Positions 41,567 to 49,813 of a stretch of DNA of 64,000 nt are shown here, piece after piece. This DNA is from Lentzea californiensis (GTDB lineage: Bacteria > Actinomycetota > Actinomycetes > Mycobacteriales > Pseudonocardiaceae), in the NCBI RefSeq assembly GCF_024648825.1, contig NZ_JANBBE010000007.1, forward strand, positions 372,001-436,000, read 5' to 3'. The first letter of the stretch is position 1. Every line of letters begins with the position of its first letter. The position numbers and the translations under genes are program-made. Under the pieces are notes generated by a model. The model saw only the letters and a list, made by a program, of their open reading frames with translations. It was not told the DNA's origin and did not search any database.

Positions 41567-42385
41567 CTAGTTGAGCTCGTCCGGGTTCGGCCCGATGCGG
41601 CCGCCACGGTCCAGAGTGGACAGCAGCTCGAGCTCGGCCTGCGGGAGCTCGAAGTCGAACACGTCGATGTTCTCCTGGATCCGGGACGGCGTCACGGACT
41701 TCGGGATCACGACGTTGCCGATCTGCAGGTGCCAGCGCAGCACGATCTGTGCGGGCGACTTGCCGTGCGCGAGCGCGATCTTCTGCACGACGGGGTCGCT
41801 GAGCAGCTCGCCGCCCTGGCCGAGCGGGGACCAGGCCTCGGTCTGGATGCCGTGCTCGGCGTGGAACGCGCGCAGTTCTTCCTGCTGGAAGTACGGGTGC
41901 AGCTCGATCTGGTTGACCGCCGGCACGACGCCGGTCTCGTCGATCAGCCGGCGCAGGTGCGCGGGCTGGAAGTTGGAGACGCCGATCGCGCGGACGCGGC
42001 CCTCCTTCTGCAGTTCGACGAACGCCTTCCAGGTGTCGACGTAGTTGTCGCGGGCCGGGGTCGGCCAGTGGATCAGGTAGAGGTCGAGGACGTCGAGGCC
42101 GAGCTTGCGCAGCGACTCGTCGAACGCGCGCTTCGTGGCGTCGTAGCCGTGGTCGTCGTTCCAGAGCTTGGTGGTGACGAAGACGTCGTCGCGGTTCAGG
42201 CCGGACTGCGCGATGGCCGCGCCCGTGCCGGCCTCGTTGCCGTAGGCGGCGGCGGTGTCGATGCTGCGGTAACCGGCCTTCAGCGCCTCGGCGACGGCCG
42301 GGGTGGCCTCCGCGTCGGGCACCTGCCAGACGCCGAAGCCGAGCTGGGGCATGGTGACGCCGTTGTCGAGCTTCACGGTGTTCAA
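41567..42385 (-). CDS. Aldo/keto reductase
   Basis: 272 residues from TTG 42385 (AGGA about 8 nt upstream, after GTGAGGATTTCC). NADPH-dependent carbonyl reductase: catalytic Asp/Tyr in SIDTAAAYGNE, Lys in TTKLW, His in YLIHWP, cofactor loop IPKSVTPSRIQEN. Close to the 2,5-diketo-gluconate reductase/AKR5 family by layout. Located 20 bp downstream of the SDR gene and likely co-transcribed. Confidence 0.9.
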   Translation of the reverse strand: MNTVKLDNGVTMPQLGFGVWQVPDAEATPAVAEALKAGYRSIDTAAAYGNEAGTGAAIAQSGLNRDDVFVTTKLWNDDHGYDATKRAFDESLRKLGLDVLDLYLIHWPTPARDNYVDTWKAFVELQKEGRVRAIGVSNFQPAHLRRLIDETGVVPAVNQIELHPYFQQEELRAFHAEHGIQTEAWSPLGQGGELLSDPVVQKIALAHGKSPAQIVLRWHLQIGNVVIPKSVTPSRIQENIDVFDFELPQAELELLSTLDRGGRIGPNPDELN

Positions 42386-42405
42386 AGCGGAAATCCTCAC
42401 TGTGG

Positions 42406-43170
42406 TCAGGGAATGAGCGTCGGTGCGGTGCCGCCGTCGACGCGCAACGCGGCTCCGGTCGTCGCGGACGACAGGTCCGACGCGACGTAGGTGATGAGGT
42501 TCGCGACCTCGTGCGGGCGGATCAGGCGGCCCAGCAGCAACGTCGGGCGCTCGGTGCGGACGAACTCGGCCTCGCCGCCCTCGCCGACGCGCTCGCGGAT
42601 GAACTCCTCGACGCCGGGCGTCAGCGTCGGGCCGGGCAGCACCGAGTTCACGGTGACGCCGGTGCCCTTGACCTCCTGGGCCATGCCCCGCGAGATCGCG
42701 ATCTGCGCGGTCTTCGTCATGCCGTAATGGACCATCTCGGTGGGCGTGAAGACGCCGGACTCGCTGCTCACGAAGATCACCCGGCCCCAGCCGCGCTCGA
42801 CCATGCGCGGCGTGTAGTGCCGGGCCAGCCGGACGCCGGACATGATGTTGGTGTCGAAGTAGCGCTGCCACTCGGCGTCGTCGATCTCGAAGACCGGCTT
42901 CGCGCCGTAGATCCCCAGGTTGTTGACCAGCACGTCCACGTCCGGCACCTGGGCGACCAGGTCGGCCGCGCCCTCGGCGGTCGCGAGGTCCGCCGCGACG
43001 CCGCGCACGTCACCGCCGGCGCTGAGCTTGCCGACCGCCTCGGCCACCCGCTCCTCGGTGCGGCCGGTGATGACGACGGTGGCACCCGCCTTGAGCAGGC
43101 TCTCCGCCGAGGCGAAGCCGATGCCCGCGGTGGAGCCCGTCACAAGTGCCGTGCGTCCCGACAGATCCAT
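42406..43170 (-). CDS. SDR-family oxidoreductase
   Basis: 254 residues, classical SDR: TGSTAGIGFAS nucleotide motif, NNLGIYG, active Ser in IFVSSESG and YGMTK (Tyr/Lys). Divergent from a MarR regulator, which probably controls it and the downstream AKR. Substrate unknown. Confidence 0.93.
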   Translation of the reverse strand: MDLSGRTALVTGSTAGIGFASAESLLKAGATVVITGRTEERVAEAVGKLSAGGDVRGVAADLATAEGAADLVAQVPDVDVLVNNLGIYGAKPVFEIDDAEWQRYFDTNIMSGVRLARHYTPRMVERGWGRVIFVSSESGVFTPTEMVHYGMTKTAQIAISRGMAQEVKGTGVTVNSVLPGPTLTPGVEEFIRERVGEGGEAEFVRTERPTLLLGRLIRPHEVANLITYVASDLSSATTGAALRVDGGTAPTLIP

Positions 43171-43206
43171 GTCTCTCCCCGGTAGACTTGCTGAAGACGA
43201 TTACAA

Positions 43207-43214
43207 GCGTACGC
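43207..43214. promoter_or_regulatory. Short palindrome, candidate MarR operator
   Basis: GCGTACGC, perfect 8-bp palindrome within the 83-bp divergent promoter region between the SDR and MarR genes, flanked by CAA and AAT. Weak evidence. Confidence 0.3.
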
Positions 43215-43253
43215 AATAGTTGCAGACGCTGTCTATTCGAGAGAGGTTGACCT

Positions 43254-43691
43254 ATGTCACTGGACGACGACGCCGTCCAGGCACGCGCACAGGGCTGGCG
43301 CACACTCGCGGCGCTGCACGCGCGCATCGAGGACCGTCTCGAGAGGGCGCTGCAGAAGGCGCACTCCCTCTCCGTCAGCGAGTACACCGTTCTGGACGTC
43401 CTCAACCGCCAGGACGGCTTCCACCTTCGGATGAACCAGCTCTCCAACGCCGTGGTGCTCAGCCAGTCGGCCACGACGCGCCTGGTCACCCGCCTGGAGG
43501 ACCGGGGCCTGCTCGCGCGCTACCTCTGCCCGACCGACCGGCGCGGCATCTACACCGAGGTCACCGGGAAGGGCCACGAGCTGCTCGCGCTCGCCCGTCC
43601 CACGCACGACGAGGTGCTCTCCGAGTCGCTGTCGGAAGCCGGGGACGTCCCGGAGCTCAAGCCACTCGTTGAGGCGCTCGCCAAGCTGTAG
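43254..43691 (+). CDS. MarR-family transcriptional regulator
   Basis: 145 residues. Winged HTH: VLDVLNRQDGFHLRMNQLSN, SQSATTRLVTRLEDRGLLAR, with wing RRGIYTEVTGKGHELL. Start ATG 43254 follows AGAGAGGTTG. Divergently transcribed from the SDR-AKR pair, so likely its repressor. Confidence 0.92.
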   Translation: MSLDDDAVQARAQGWRTLAALHARIEDRLERALQKAHSLSVSEYTVLDVLNRQDGFHLRMNQLSNAVVLSQSATTRLVTRLEDRGLLARYLCPTDRRGIYTEVTGKGHELLALARPTHDEVLSESLSEAGDVPELKPLVEALAKL

Positions 43692-43713
43692 CCGCTGGAG
43701 CAAGATCACGCGC

Positions 43714-44805
43714 ATGGATCTCCACGCCCTGATCCGCGCCGAGGCGCCGTTGGCCGAGCAGCAGCGCGCCCTCACCGAACCGGTGCTGACCGCGCTCGTC
43801 GACCACGGCGTGCACCGCCTGATCGCCCCGAAGCGCTACGGCGGCGCCGAACTCGGCCTGCCGCAGTGGTGCCGGGAGGTCCAGGAGCTGTCGCGAGCGG
43901 ACGCCTCGACCGGCTGGACCGCGATGACGACCACGATCTCGTCGTCCCTGGCCTGGTACCTGCCGGTGGAGGCCGCCGACGAGGTGTTCGGCGACCCGCG
44001 CGCGTTGATCGCGGGCACCGCGGCGCCGTTGGGCAAGGCCGTGGAGACCGACGGCGGTTACCGCGTCACCGGCCGTTGGGGCTGGGGCAGCGCTGTCACC
44101 CACGCGTCGTGGGTCATCGGCGGCACCTTCACGCCAATTGGTCCGCGTCTCGCCGTGTATCCGCGTTCGGACGTGACGATCCACGACACGTGGCATGCCG
44201 CCGGCCTGCGTGCGACCAGTTCGCACGAGTTCTCTCTCACGGACGCCTTCTTGCCGTCCAGGCGCGCGGTGTGGCCGATCGGCGGCACGCCCGGCATCGA
44301 GGGCCCGATCACGGTGTTCCCGTACTTCAGCTTCCTGGCCGTGGGCGTCGCGTCCGTGTGCCTAGGCGTCGCCCGCCGCGCGATCGACGAGATCGAGGCG
44401 CTGGCCGTCGAGAAGACCCCGCAGTACGCGGCGACCCGCCTCGCCGAGCAGACCGGCGTGCAGGTCGAGCTCGCGCTGATGGAGGCCCGGCTGTCGTCCG
44501 CGACGGCGTTCCTGCACGACGCGCTGAGCGCGGCCTGGGACCACGCGCTGAACGGCGAGGCCACGCCGGACCCGGTGAAGGCACGGCTGCGGCTGGCCTG
44601 CTCGTTCGCCTCCGGTGAGGCCGCGGACGTGACGCAGAAGGCGTTCGCGGCGGGCGGCGGCAGCTCGGTGTTCGAGTCGTCCGCCCTGCAACGCTGCCTG
44701 CGCGACGCGCACGTGGCCGCCCAGCACACGGTGGTGTCGCGCCGGATGCTGGAGACGTACTCGATGCTCAAGCTGGGGCTCGGCCCGGACATGACGAGGT
44801 TCTGA
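43714..44805 (+). CDS. Acyl-CoA dehydrogenase/flavin monooxygenase-like protein (HsaA type)
   Basis: 363 residues. Acyl-CoA-dehydrogenase fold with DGGYRVTGRWGWGSAVTHASW; the C-terminal segment (LRLACSFASGEAADVTQKAFAAGGGSSVF) fits the two-component flavin monooxygenase branch (HsaA, HpaB-like) better than fatty acid oxidation. Needs a flavin reductase partner. It overlaps the following nitroreductase (TGATG), which may have that role. Reaction unknown. Confidence 0.85.
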   Translation: MDLHALIRAEAPLAEQQRALTEPVLTALVDHGVHRLIAPKRYGGAELGLPQWCREVQELSRADASTGWTAMTTTISSSLAWYLPVEAADEVFGDPRALIAGTAAPLGKAVETDGGYRVTGRWGWGSAVTHASWVIGGTFTPIGPRLAVYPRSDVTIHDTWHAAGLRATSSHEFSLTDAFLPSRRAVWPIGGTPGIEGPITVFPYFSFLAVGVASVCLGVARRAIDEIEALAVEKTPQYAATRLAEQTGVQVELALMEARLSSATAFLHDALSAAWDHALNGEATPDPVKARLRLACSFASGEAADVTQKAFAAGGGSSVFESSALQRCLRDAHVAAQHTVVSRRMLETYSMLKLGLGPDMTRF

Positions 44806-45407
44806 TGGACGCCCTCGAAGCGATCATGACCACGCGGGCGATCCGCCGCTTCACCGGCGAGCCCGTCGCCGAGGACGACGTGTGGACGTGCCTGCGCGCG
44901 GCCCAGCAGGGGCCGTCCGGCGGCAACGTCCAGCCCACGCGGTACCTGGTCGTCACCGATCCGGACGTGCGCGCCGAACTGGGCAGGCTCTACCGCAGCG
45001 CGTTCACCCGCTACTCCGAGGCGGCACCCGAACGCACCGACGCCGCCGGCCTGCGGATCGGCCGGTCCGCGAACCACCTCGCCGACACCCTGGCCTCCGT
45101 GCCGGTGATCGTGTTCTTCCTCATGCCCCGCCTGCCGTCGCTGGTCGAGGGCATCGACATCGGACCGGTGCACGCGTCGGTCTACCCGGCCGTGCAGAAC
45201 TTCTGCCTGGCCGCCCGCGCGCTGGGGCTCGGCACCACGCTGACCACGGTCATCAGGGTGCACCACGCCGAGGCGCTGGAGCTGCTCGGCGTGCCGGACC
45301 GGTGGGAGATCGCCGCGATGGTGCCGCTCGGACACCCCGCGGAGAAGTTCGCCGTGGCCGTGCGGCGCGACGTGGCGGAGGTGACGTCGTTCGACCGCTG
45401 GAGTTAG
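44805..45407 (+). CDS. Nitroreductase-family protein
   Basis: 200 residues, FMN-binding nitroreductase fold: TTRAIRRFTGEPV at the N-terminus, AAQQGPSGGNVQPTRYLVV (FMN loop) and GLGTTLTTVIRV near the C-terminus. Coupled to the preceding flavin enzyme by TGATG overlap, so it may supply reduced flavin or act on the same pathway. Substrate unknown. Confidence 0.92.
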   Translation: MDALEAIMTTRAIRRFTGEPVAEDDVWTCLRAAQQGPSGGNVQPTRYLVVTDPDVRAELGRLYRSAFTRYSEAAPERTDAAGLRIGRSANHLADTLASVPVIVFFLMPRLPSLVEGIDIGPVHASVYPAVQNFCLAARALGLGTTLTTVIRVHHAEALELLGVPDRWEIAAMVPLGHPAEKFAVAVRRDVAEVTSFDRWS

Positions 45408-45420
45408 TTAGGGTGCTTCC

Positions 45421-46218
45421 ATGCCCGACACGCAGTACGAAGACCTGCTCCGCCACGTCCTGAAAGAGGGCGTGCGCAAGGAGGACCGCACCGGCACCGG
45501 CACGCGGTCCATCTTCGGCCACCAGCTGCGCTACCCGCTCGCCGCGGGCTTCCCGCTGATCACGACGAAGCGCGTGCACTTCAAGTCGATCGCGTACGAG
45601 CTGCTGTGGTTCCTTCGGGGCGACAGCAACGTGAAGTGGTTGCAGGAGCACGGTGTGTCCATCTGGGACGAGTGGGCGTCGCCCGAAGGCGAGCTCGGCC
45701 CGGTCTACGGCGTGCAGTGGCGCTCGTGGCCCACCCCGGACGGCGGGCACGTCGACCAGATCGCCGAGGCGCTGAAGACCTTGCGGACGAACCCGGACTC
45801 GCGCCGGATCATCGTCTCCGCCTGGAACGTCGGCGAGATCGCGCAGATGGCGCTGCCGCCGTGCCACGCGTTCTTCCAGTTCTACGTGGCGGACGGCAAG
45901 CTCTCCTGCCAGCTCTACCAGCGCAGCGCGGACCTGTTCCTCGGCGTGCCGTTCAACATCGCCTCCTACGCGCTGCTGACGCACATGATCGCGGCGCAGA
46001 CGGGCCTCGGCGTCGGCGACTTCATCTGGACCGGCGGCGACTGCCACATCTACGACAACCACGTCGAGCAGGTCGAGCTGCAGCTCAGCCGTGACGCACG
46101 CGAGTTCCCCGCGCTGAAGATGGCCCCGGCGGCGTCCCTGTTCGACTACGAGTACGAGGACTTCACGATCGAGGGCTACGACCCGCATCCCGGCATCAAG
46201 GCTCCGGTGGCGGTGTGA
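45421..46218 (+). CDS. thyA: Thymidylate synthase
   Basis: 265 residues. Canonical Thy[30 protein letters not shown], catalytic Cys in [30 protein letters not shown] and HIYDNHVEQ. Makes dTMP from dUMP using methylene-tetrahydrofolate. Stop overlaps the GTG of folA (GTGA), a classic pairing because the reaction yields dihydrofolate. Confidence 0.97.
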   Translation: MPDTQYEDLLRHVLKEGVRKEDRTGTGTRSIFGHQLRYPLAAGFPLITTKRVHFKSIAYELLWFLRGDSNVKWLQEHGVSIWDEWASPEGELGPVYGVQWRSWPTPDGGHVDQIAEALKTLRTNPDSRRIIVSAWNVGEIAQMALPPCHAFFQFYVADGKLSCQLYQRSADLFLGVPFNIASYALLTHMIAAQTGLGVGDFIWTGGDCHIYDNHVEQVELQLSRDAREFPALKMAPAASLFDYEYEDFTIEGYDPHPGIKAPVAV

Positions 46219-46670
46219 TCGGCCTGATCTGGGCGCAGTCCGCGAACGGCGTGATCGGCCGCGACAACGCCATCCCCTGGCGCATCCCCGAGGACATGAA
46301 GCACTTCCGCGAGATCACCGCGGGCTCGGCCGTCCTCATGGGACGCCGCACCTGGGAGTCGCTGCCGCCGCGTTTCCGCCCGCTGCCGGGCCGCCGCAAC
46401 CTGGTGCTGTCGCGCACTCCCCGGGAAGGCGCGGAGACGTTCGACAGCCTGGAGAAGGCTCTGGCGGACGTCACCGGTGACCTGTGGGTGATGGGCGGGT
46501 CGGCGGTGTACGCGGCGACGCTGCCGTTCGCCGACCGCGTCGAGGTGACCGAGATCCGCGAGTCGTTCGAGGGCGACACGTTCGCCCCCGCCGTGGATCG
46601 TGAGCCGGTCGGCGTCGGCGAGTGGCTGGAGTCGAGCAGCGGCCTGCACTACCGGTTCGTCAGCTACTAG
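46215..46670 (+). CDS. folA: Dihydrofolate reductase
   Basis: 151 residues from GTG 46215. [21 protein letters not shown] is the N-terminus of DHFR, with [11 protein letters not shown] and NADPH-binding [14 protein letters not shown]. Regenerates tetrahydrofolate for ThyA. The stop TAG (46668-46670) coincides with the first bases of the palindromic MITE; without the element it would read TAG in the CTAG shared with the convergent gene. Confidence 0.96.
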   Translation: MIGLIWAQSANGVIGRDNAIPWRIPEDMKHFREITAGSAVLMGRRTWESLPPRFRPLPGRRNLVLSRTPREGAETFDSLEKALADVTGDLWVMGGSAVYAATLPFADRVEVTEIRESFEGDTFAPAVDREPVGVGEWLESSSGLHYRFVSY

Positions 46671-46833
46671 GGCGTGTATCGAAGTCTGGTTCGATGAGAG
46701 TCGCACTTGAGGTGGTTCCTGGTGGTGCGGCCGGACGGCCCGCATACCGCTGTTGTACGTGGGTCGTCCGGCCGTGCCGCCAGGGGCCGCCTCGGGCCCG
46801 GCTATCGCGGACCAGACTTCGATACACGCCCTA
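46668..46833. mobile_element. 166-bp palindromic MITE with 23-bp perfect TIRs and TA duplication
   Basis: Ends are 46668-46690 (TAGGGCGTGTATCGAAG...) and 46811-46833, exact reverse complements over 23 bp. Inner arms 46718-46737 and 46765-46784 also pair (17 of 20), so the whole element folds on one axis of symmetry. It has no gene. A flanking TA duplication at both ends is typical of IS630/Tc1-mariner-type insertion. It lies in the shared CTAG stop of two convergent genes and preserves both stops. Confidence 0.8.
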
Positions 46834-47352
46834 GCGCCGGCCGCCGAACTCCCACTCGTGCACCTCGACCGCGTCGTAGCGGTCGTGAGTCAGCACCGCC
46901 GCCGGGTCGGCCGTCCTGACCAGCGCCGCCGTGCCCAGCCACGCGGCGCCGTCGTCGGACAGCAACGGCCCGTAAGCGATCAGCTCCTCGGGCCGCGCCG
47001 GCACGAGGTCGGCGGCCTCCCCCGCCCCGAAGCCGAGCACGAGGTGCCCTCCGCCTTCACGGCCTCCGGCGAAGTCCCACATGGTGCGCCCGAGCACGTT
47101 GCGCCACCGGCGCACCAGCACGTCCCGGTAGCCGCCGGCCTGGTAGACGGGCTCCTCGAACGCGAACGCACGGGCCGCCGCCGCGTCCGGCACGTCGACG
47201 ACGTGCACGCTTCCGGTGAGCACGCCGTCCAGGAACGTCGGGCCGCGGGCGATGAGCGAGAACCCGTCCATGTAGGCCCAGTGCTCCTCGATCAGCCGCG
47301 AGCGCAGCGGCGTCGAACCGGGCCGATCCCGGTGGTAGCAGAGGAACTCCAC
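46831..47352 (-). CDS. YciI-family protein
   Basis: 173 residues from GTG 47352. Two YCII-like ferredoxin-type halves: VEFLCYHRDRPGSTPLRSRL with HWAYMDGFSLIARGPTF, GSVHVVDVPDAAAARAFAFE and a second LVPARPEELIAYGPL stretch. YciI proteins are small barrel enzymes or muconolactone-isomerase-like domains, mostly of unknown reaction. Its start overlaps the stop of the upstream gene (TAGTG). Its stop codon lies in the right TIR of the MITE. Confidence 0.82.
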   Translation of the reverse strand: MEFLCYHRDRPGSTPLRSRLIEEHWAYMDGFSLIARGPTFLDGVLTGSVHVVDVPDAAAARAFAFEEPVYQAGGYRDVLVRRWRNVLGRTMWDFAGGREGGGHLVLGFGAGEAADLVPARPEELIAYGPLLSDDGAAWLGTAALVRTADPAAVLTHDRYDAVEVHEWEFGGRR

Positions 47353-47756
47353 TAGAGCCCGACCTCGGCGGTCCACACGGGAAGGACGACGTCCTCGCCC
47401 GTTCCCGGCGAGGCGCCGGCCAGGTAACCGCCGACGACGGCCGCGAGCGTCGCGTCCGGATCGACCTTGACGTCGAACGGCAGCGCGTCCTTCTTCGCCG
47501 AGCTCGTCGAGCACTTCAAGTGCCCCGCCTGCGCGTCGAACCAGACGTAGAAGGTCGCTGTCCGCTCCATCGCGGTCACGCGCTCGCCGAGCCGTCGCGC
47601 GGTCTCCTCGAACGCGGCGACCACCTCCGCCGCCACGGGTGTCTCCCCGCGGGCCCTGCCCAGCGCCCAGGTGTTCTCCTCCGCCTGGGCGAGGAGATCG
47701 CCTTTCAGCAGCAACGGCTCGTCCGCGACCTCGCGGATCCACTTCGTCAGCGTCAC
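47352..47756 (-). CDS. Hypothetical protein of 134 residues
   Basis: VTLTKWIREVADEPLLLKGD... with FYVWFDAQAGHLKCSTSSAK and ending VVLPVWTAEVGL. GTG 47756 overlaps the TGA of the YjbR gene (GTGA), which decides the start over the ATG at 47780. No family recognised. The operon context suggests a housekeeping role. Confidence 0.65.
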   Translation of the reverse strand: MTLTKWIREVADEPLLLKGDLLAQAEENTWALGRARGETPVAAEVVAAFEETARRLGERVTAMERTATFYVWFDAQAGHLKCSTSSAKKDALPFDVKVDPDATLAAVVGGYLAGASPGTGEDVVLPVWTAEVGL

Positions 47757-48112
47757 CGGCGCCGTGCCCTGGCGTGCCATGCCTCCACGATCAACTCTTC
47801 CAATTCCCCCACCTCGATGTGTTCCAGCCGCACCAGGATCGCCGGATACCCGTGGAAGTGCGGTGTCGTGAAGTAGACCGAGTGGTCCGAGGCCAGCAAC
47901 GCCTCCTTGGCGCCCAGATCCGGCACGCGGGCCGCCAGGATCGGTCCGGACGGTGCCGCGGCGCCCAGCGCCGACAGGTCCGTCTTGCGCAGCGGCCGTT
48001 CCCAGACGAACAGCTTGTCCTCGACCCTCCAGTCGACGACGCCCTCCCGCACCCGCTCCGTCACGTCGGGCATGGAGGTGGCGATCCTGTGCACGTCGTC
48101 CCAGGTGGCCAT
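47753..48112 (-). CDS. MmcQ/YjbR-family DNA-binding-like protein
   Basis: 119 residues from ATG 48112 (GGAG 6 nt upstream). Compact YjbR fold: RVREGVVDWRVEDKLFVWER, AARVPDLGAKEALLASD, YFTTPHFHGYPAILVRLEHI. The family is often called DNA-binding, but the role is unproven. Two stop-start overlaps tie it to its neighbours. Confidence 0.88.
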   Translation of the reverse strand: MATWDDVHRIATSMPDVTERVREGVVDWRVEDKLFVWERPLRKTDLSALGAAAPSGPILAARVPDLGAKEALLASDHSVYFTTPHFHGYPAILVRLEHIEVGELEELIVEAWHARARRR

Positions 48113-48121
48113 CACAAGCTC

Positions 48122-49009
48122 CTACAGGTGGTCCGGCGGACGCTGCTGCTCGGCCAGGAACCGTTCGAACTCGGCGCCCAGTTCGTCCGCGCTGGGGAGG
48201 TCGGTGTTGCCGACAGTCTGGATGAACGCGTCGTACTGCCGCTCGAGCGCCTCCACGACCTGGGCGACCTCCTCCGACTCCGCGACCTGGCGGTGGATCT
48301 CGGCGTCGGCGGCCTGGGCGGCGTCGGCCAGGCCGCCGATGGGCAGCGCCAGGCCGGTGGCGCGGGCCAGGGCGTCGAGCAGGGTCACGGCGGCGGTCGG
48401 GTACTGCGACTGCGCCAGGTAGTGCGGCACCTGGGCGGCGAAGCCCATCGCGTCGTGGCCCGCCTGGCCGAGGCGGAACTCCAGCAGGCCGGAGACGTTG
48501 CCCGGCACCTGCACGCGGTTGAAGAAGGGCTGGTACTCCGAGACCAGCTCGGGGCGCGTGGCGTGGCCGATGACGTTCAACGGCCGTGTGTGCGGCACGC
48601 CCATCGGGATGCCGTGGAAGCCCATCGTCAGACGCACGCCCCAACGGTCGATGAGAGAACGCACGGCCTGGATGAACGCCTCCCAGCGGCGGTCCGGCTC
48701 CGGGCCGGTGAGCAGCAGGAACGGGTGGCCCGCGCTGTCCCAGAGCAGGTGCACGACCAGTTCGGGGGCGGCGTAGTCCTCCCAGTGGTCGGTCGCGTAG
48801 GTCATCAGCGGGCGGCGCGAGCGGTAGTCGATCAGGCCGTCGACGTCGAAACGCGCGACGACGCGGCTCTCCAGCGTCTCCAGCAGGTGTTCGGTGAGCA
48901 GACGGCCCGCGGCGCCGGCGTCCATGAAGCCCTCGAAGTGGTGCAGCAGCACCGCACCCGTGAGGTCCGGGACCTCCGAGTCCACCTCGTACAGGTTCTC
49001 CGGGTCCAC
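48122..49009 (-). CDS. PAC2-family (proteasome assembly chaperone 2-like) protein
   Basis: 295 residues from GTG 49009 (GGAGG 6 nt upstream). VLLHHFEGFMDAGAAGRLL, LLLTGPEPDRRWEAF, GFHGIPMGVPHTRP, and VPGNVSGLLEFRLGQAG are typical of the actinobacterial PAC2 family. A helical C-terminal tail follows. Actinobacteria have 20S proteasomes, but these PAC2 proteins are not proven assembly factors. Confidence 0.92.
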   Translation of the reverse strand: MDPENLYEVDSEVPDLTGAVLLHHFEGFMDAGAAGRLLTEHLLETLESRVVARFDVDGLIDYRSRRPLMTYATDHWEDYAAPELVVHLLWDSAGHPFLLLTGPEPDRRWEAFIQAVRSLIDRWGVRLTMGFHGIPMGVPHTRPLNVIGHATRPELVSEYQPFFNRVQVPGNVSGLLEFRLGQAGHDAMGFAAQVPHYLAQSQYPTAAVTLLDALARATGLALPIGGLADAAQAADAEIHRQVAESEEVAQVVEALERQYDAFIQTVGNTDLPSADELGAEFERFLAEQQRPPDHL

Positions 49010-49137
49010 CGCACGCCTCCTGATCAATCGCTCTCGTCTCGTCCAAGCCAACCACGTGCACGCGGAACTGATTCCGCACGGGTCGATTAGCCCATACGGC
49101 CCGTGTGCGCGCATCACCTCACGGGTACTCCAACACG

Positions 49138-49749
49138 GTGTATAGGCGCTGGGTGACGCGTGGAGCATTGGTCGCGGCCGTCCTCATTCTCCTCGGGGCG
49201 GCGGTGTTCGCCTTCGGGCAGATGAAACCTTTCGGTGACGAATCGATCGACCGCAGCCAGCCCGCGATGCTCAAGTCGGTGCGGGACATGAGCCAGTACC
49301 ACGCCGCGGCGGGCGAGTTCCAGGTCGTGCTGGACATCGAGAACGACGTCAAGTGGGTGCCGGCCGCGCTGGCGGGCGAGCGCACGCTGTTCGTCGCGGC
49401 GGGGTCCGTCAACGCCTTCGTGGACCTGGGCACGCTGAAGGACGACGGGCTGGTCCTGTCGCCGGACGGCAAGACCGTCGAGCTGCGCGTGCCGAAGCCG
49501 CAGCTCGACAAACCGAACCTGCACCACGACAGGTCGTACGTCTTCAGCCAGGAACGCGGCCTGATCAACGACCTGCAGGCCCTCGCCGGACCGCCCGACC
49601 AGCAACGGTTCTACGTCGCGGCGGAGGCCAAGCTCAGCGAGGCCGCGCAGAAGTCGGAGATCCTCAAGCGGGCCGAGGACAACACCCGTGTGATGTTGAC
49701 GGGAATGTTGCAGTCACTGGGGTTCCAGGTGAAGGTGAGCACCGACTGA
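49138..49749 (+). CDS. DUF4230-family membrane-anchored protein
   Basis: 203 residues if started at GTG 49138; GTG 49153 is an alternative. One N-terminal TM (GALVAAVLILLGAAVFAFG) then an extracytoplasmic DUF4230 domain (SQYHAAAGEFQVVLDIENDV, VDLGTLKDDGLVLSPDG, VKVSTD end). Function unknown; the domain resembles SPFH-like/adhesion folds. Neither start has a clear ribosome-binding site. Confidence 0.82.
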   Translation: MYRRWVTRGALVAAVLILLGAAVFAFGQMKPFGDESIDRSQPAMLKSVRDMSQYHAAAGEFQVVLDIENDVKWVPAALAGERTLFVAAGSVNAFVDLGTLKDDGLVLSPDGKTVELRVPKPQLDKPNLHHDRSYVFSQERGLINDLQALAGPPDQQRFYVAAEAKLSEAAQKSEILKRAEDNTRVMLTGMLQSLGFQVKVSTD

Positions 49750-49813
49750 ACCTCCTGGCCGATCCCTGCGAACGTCCAGCGGTGACCCACTCGCTCCGGG
49801 ATAGGATCCGCCG

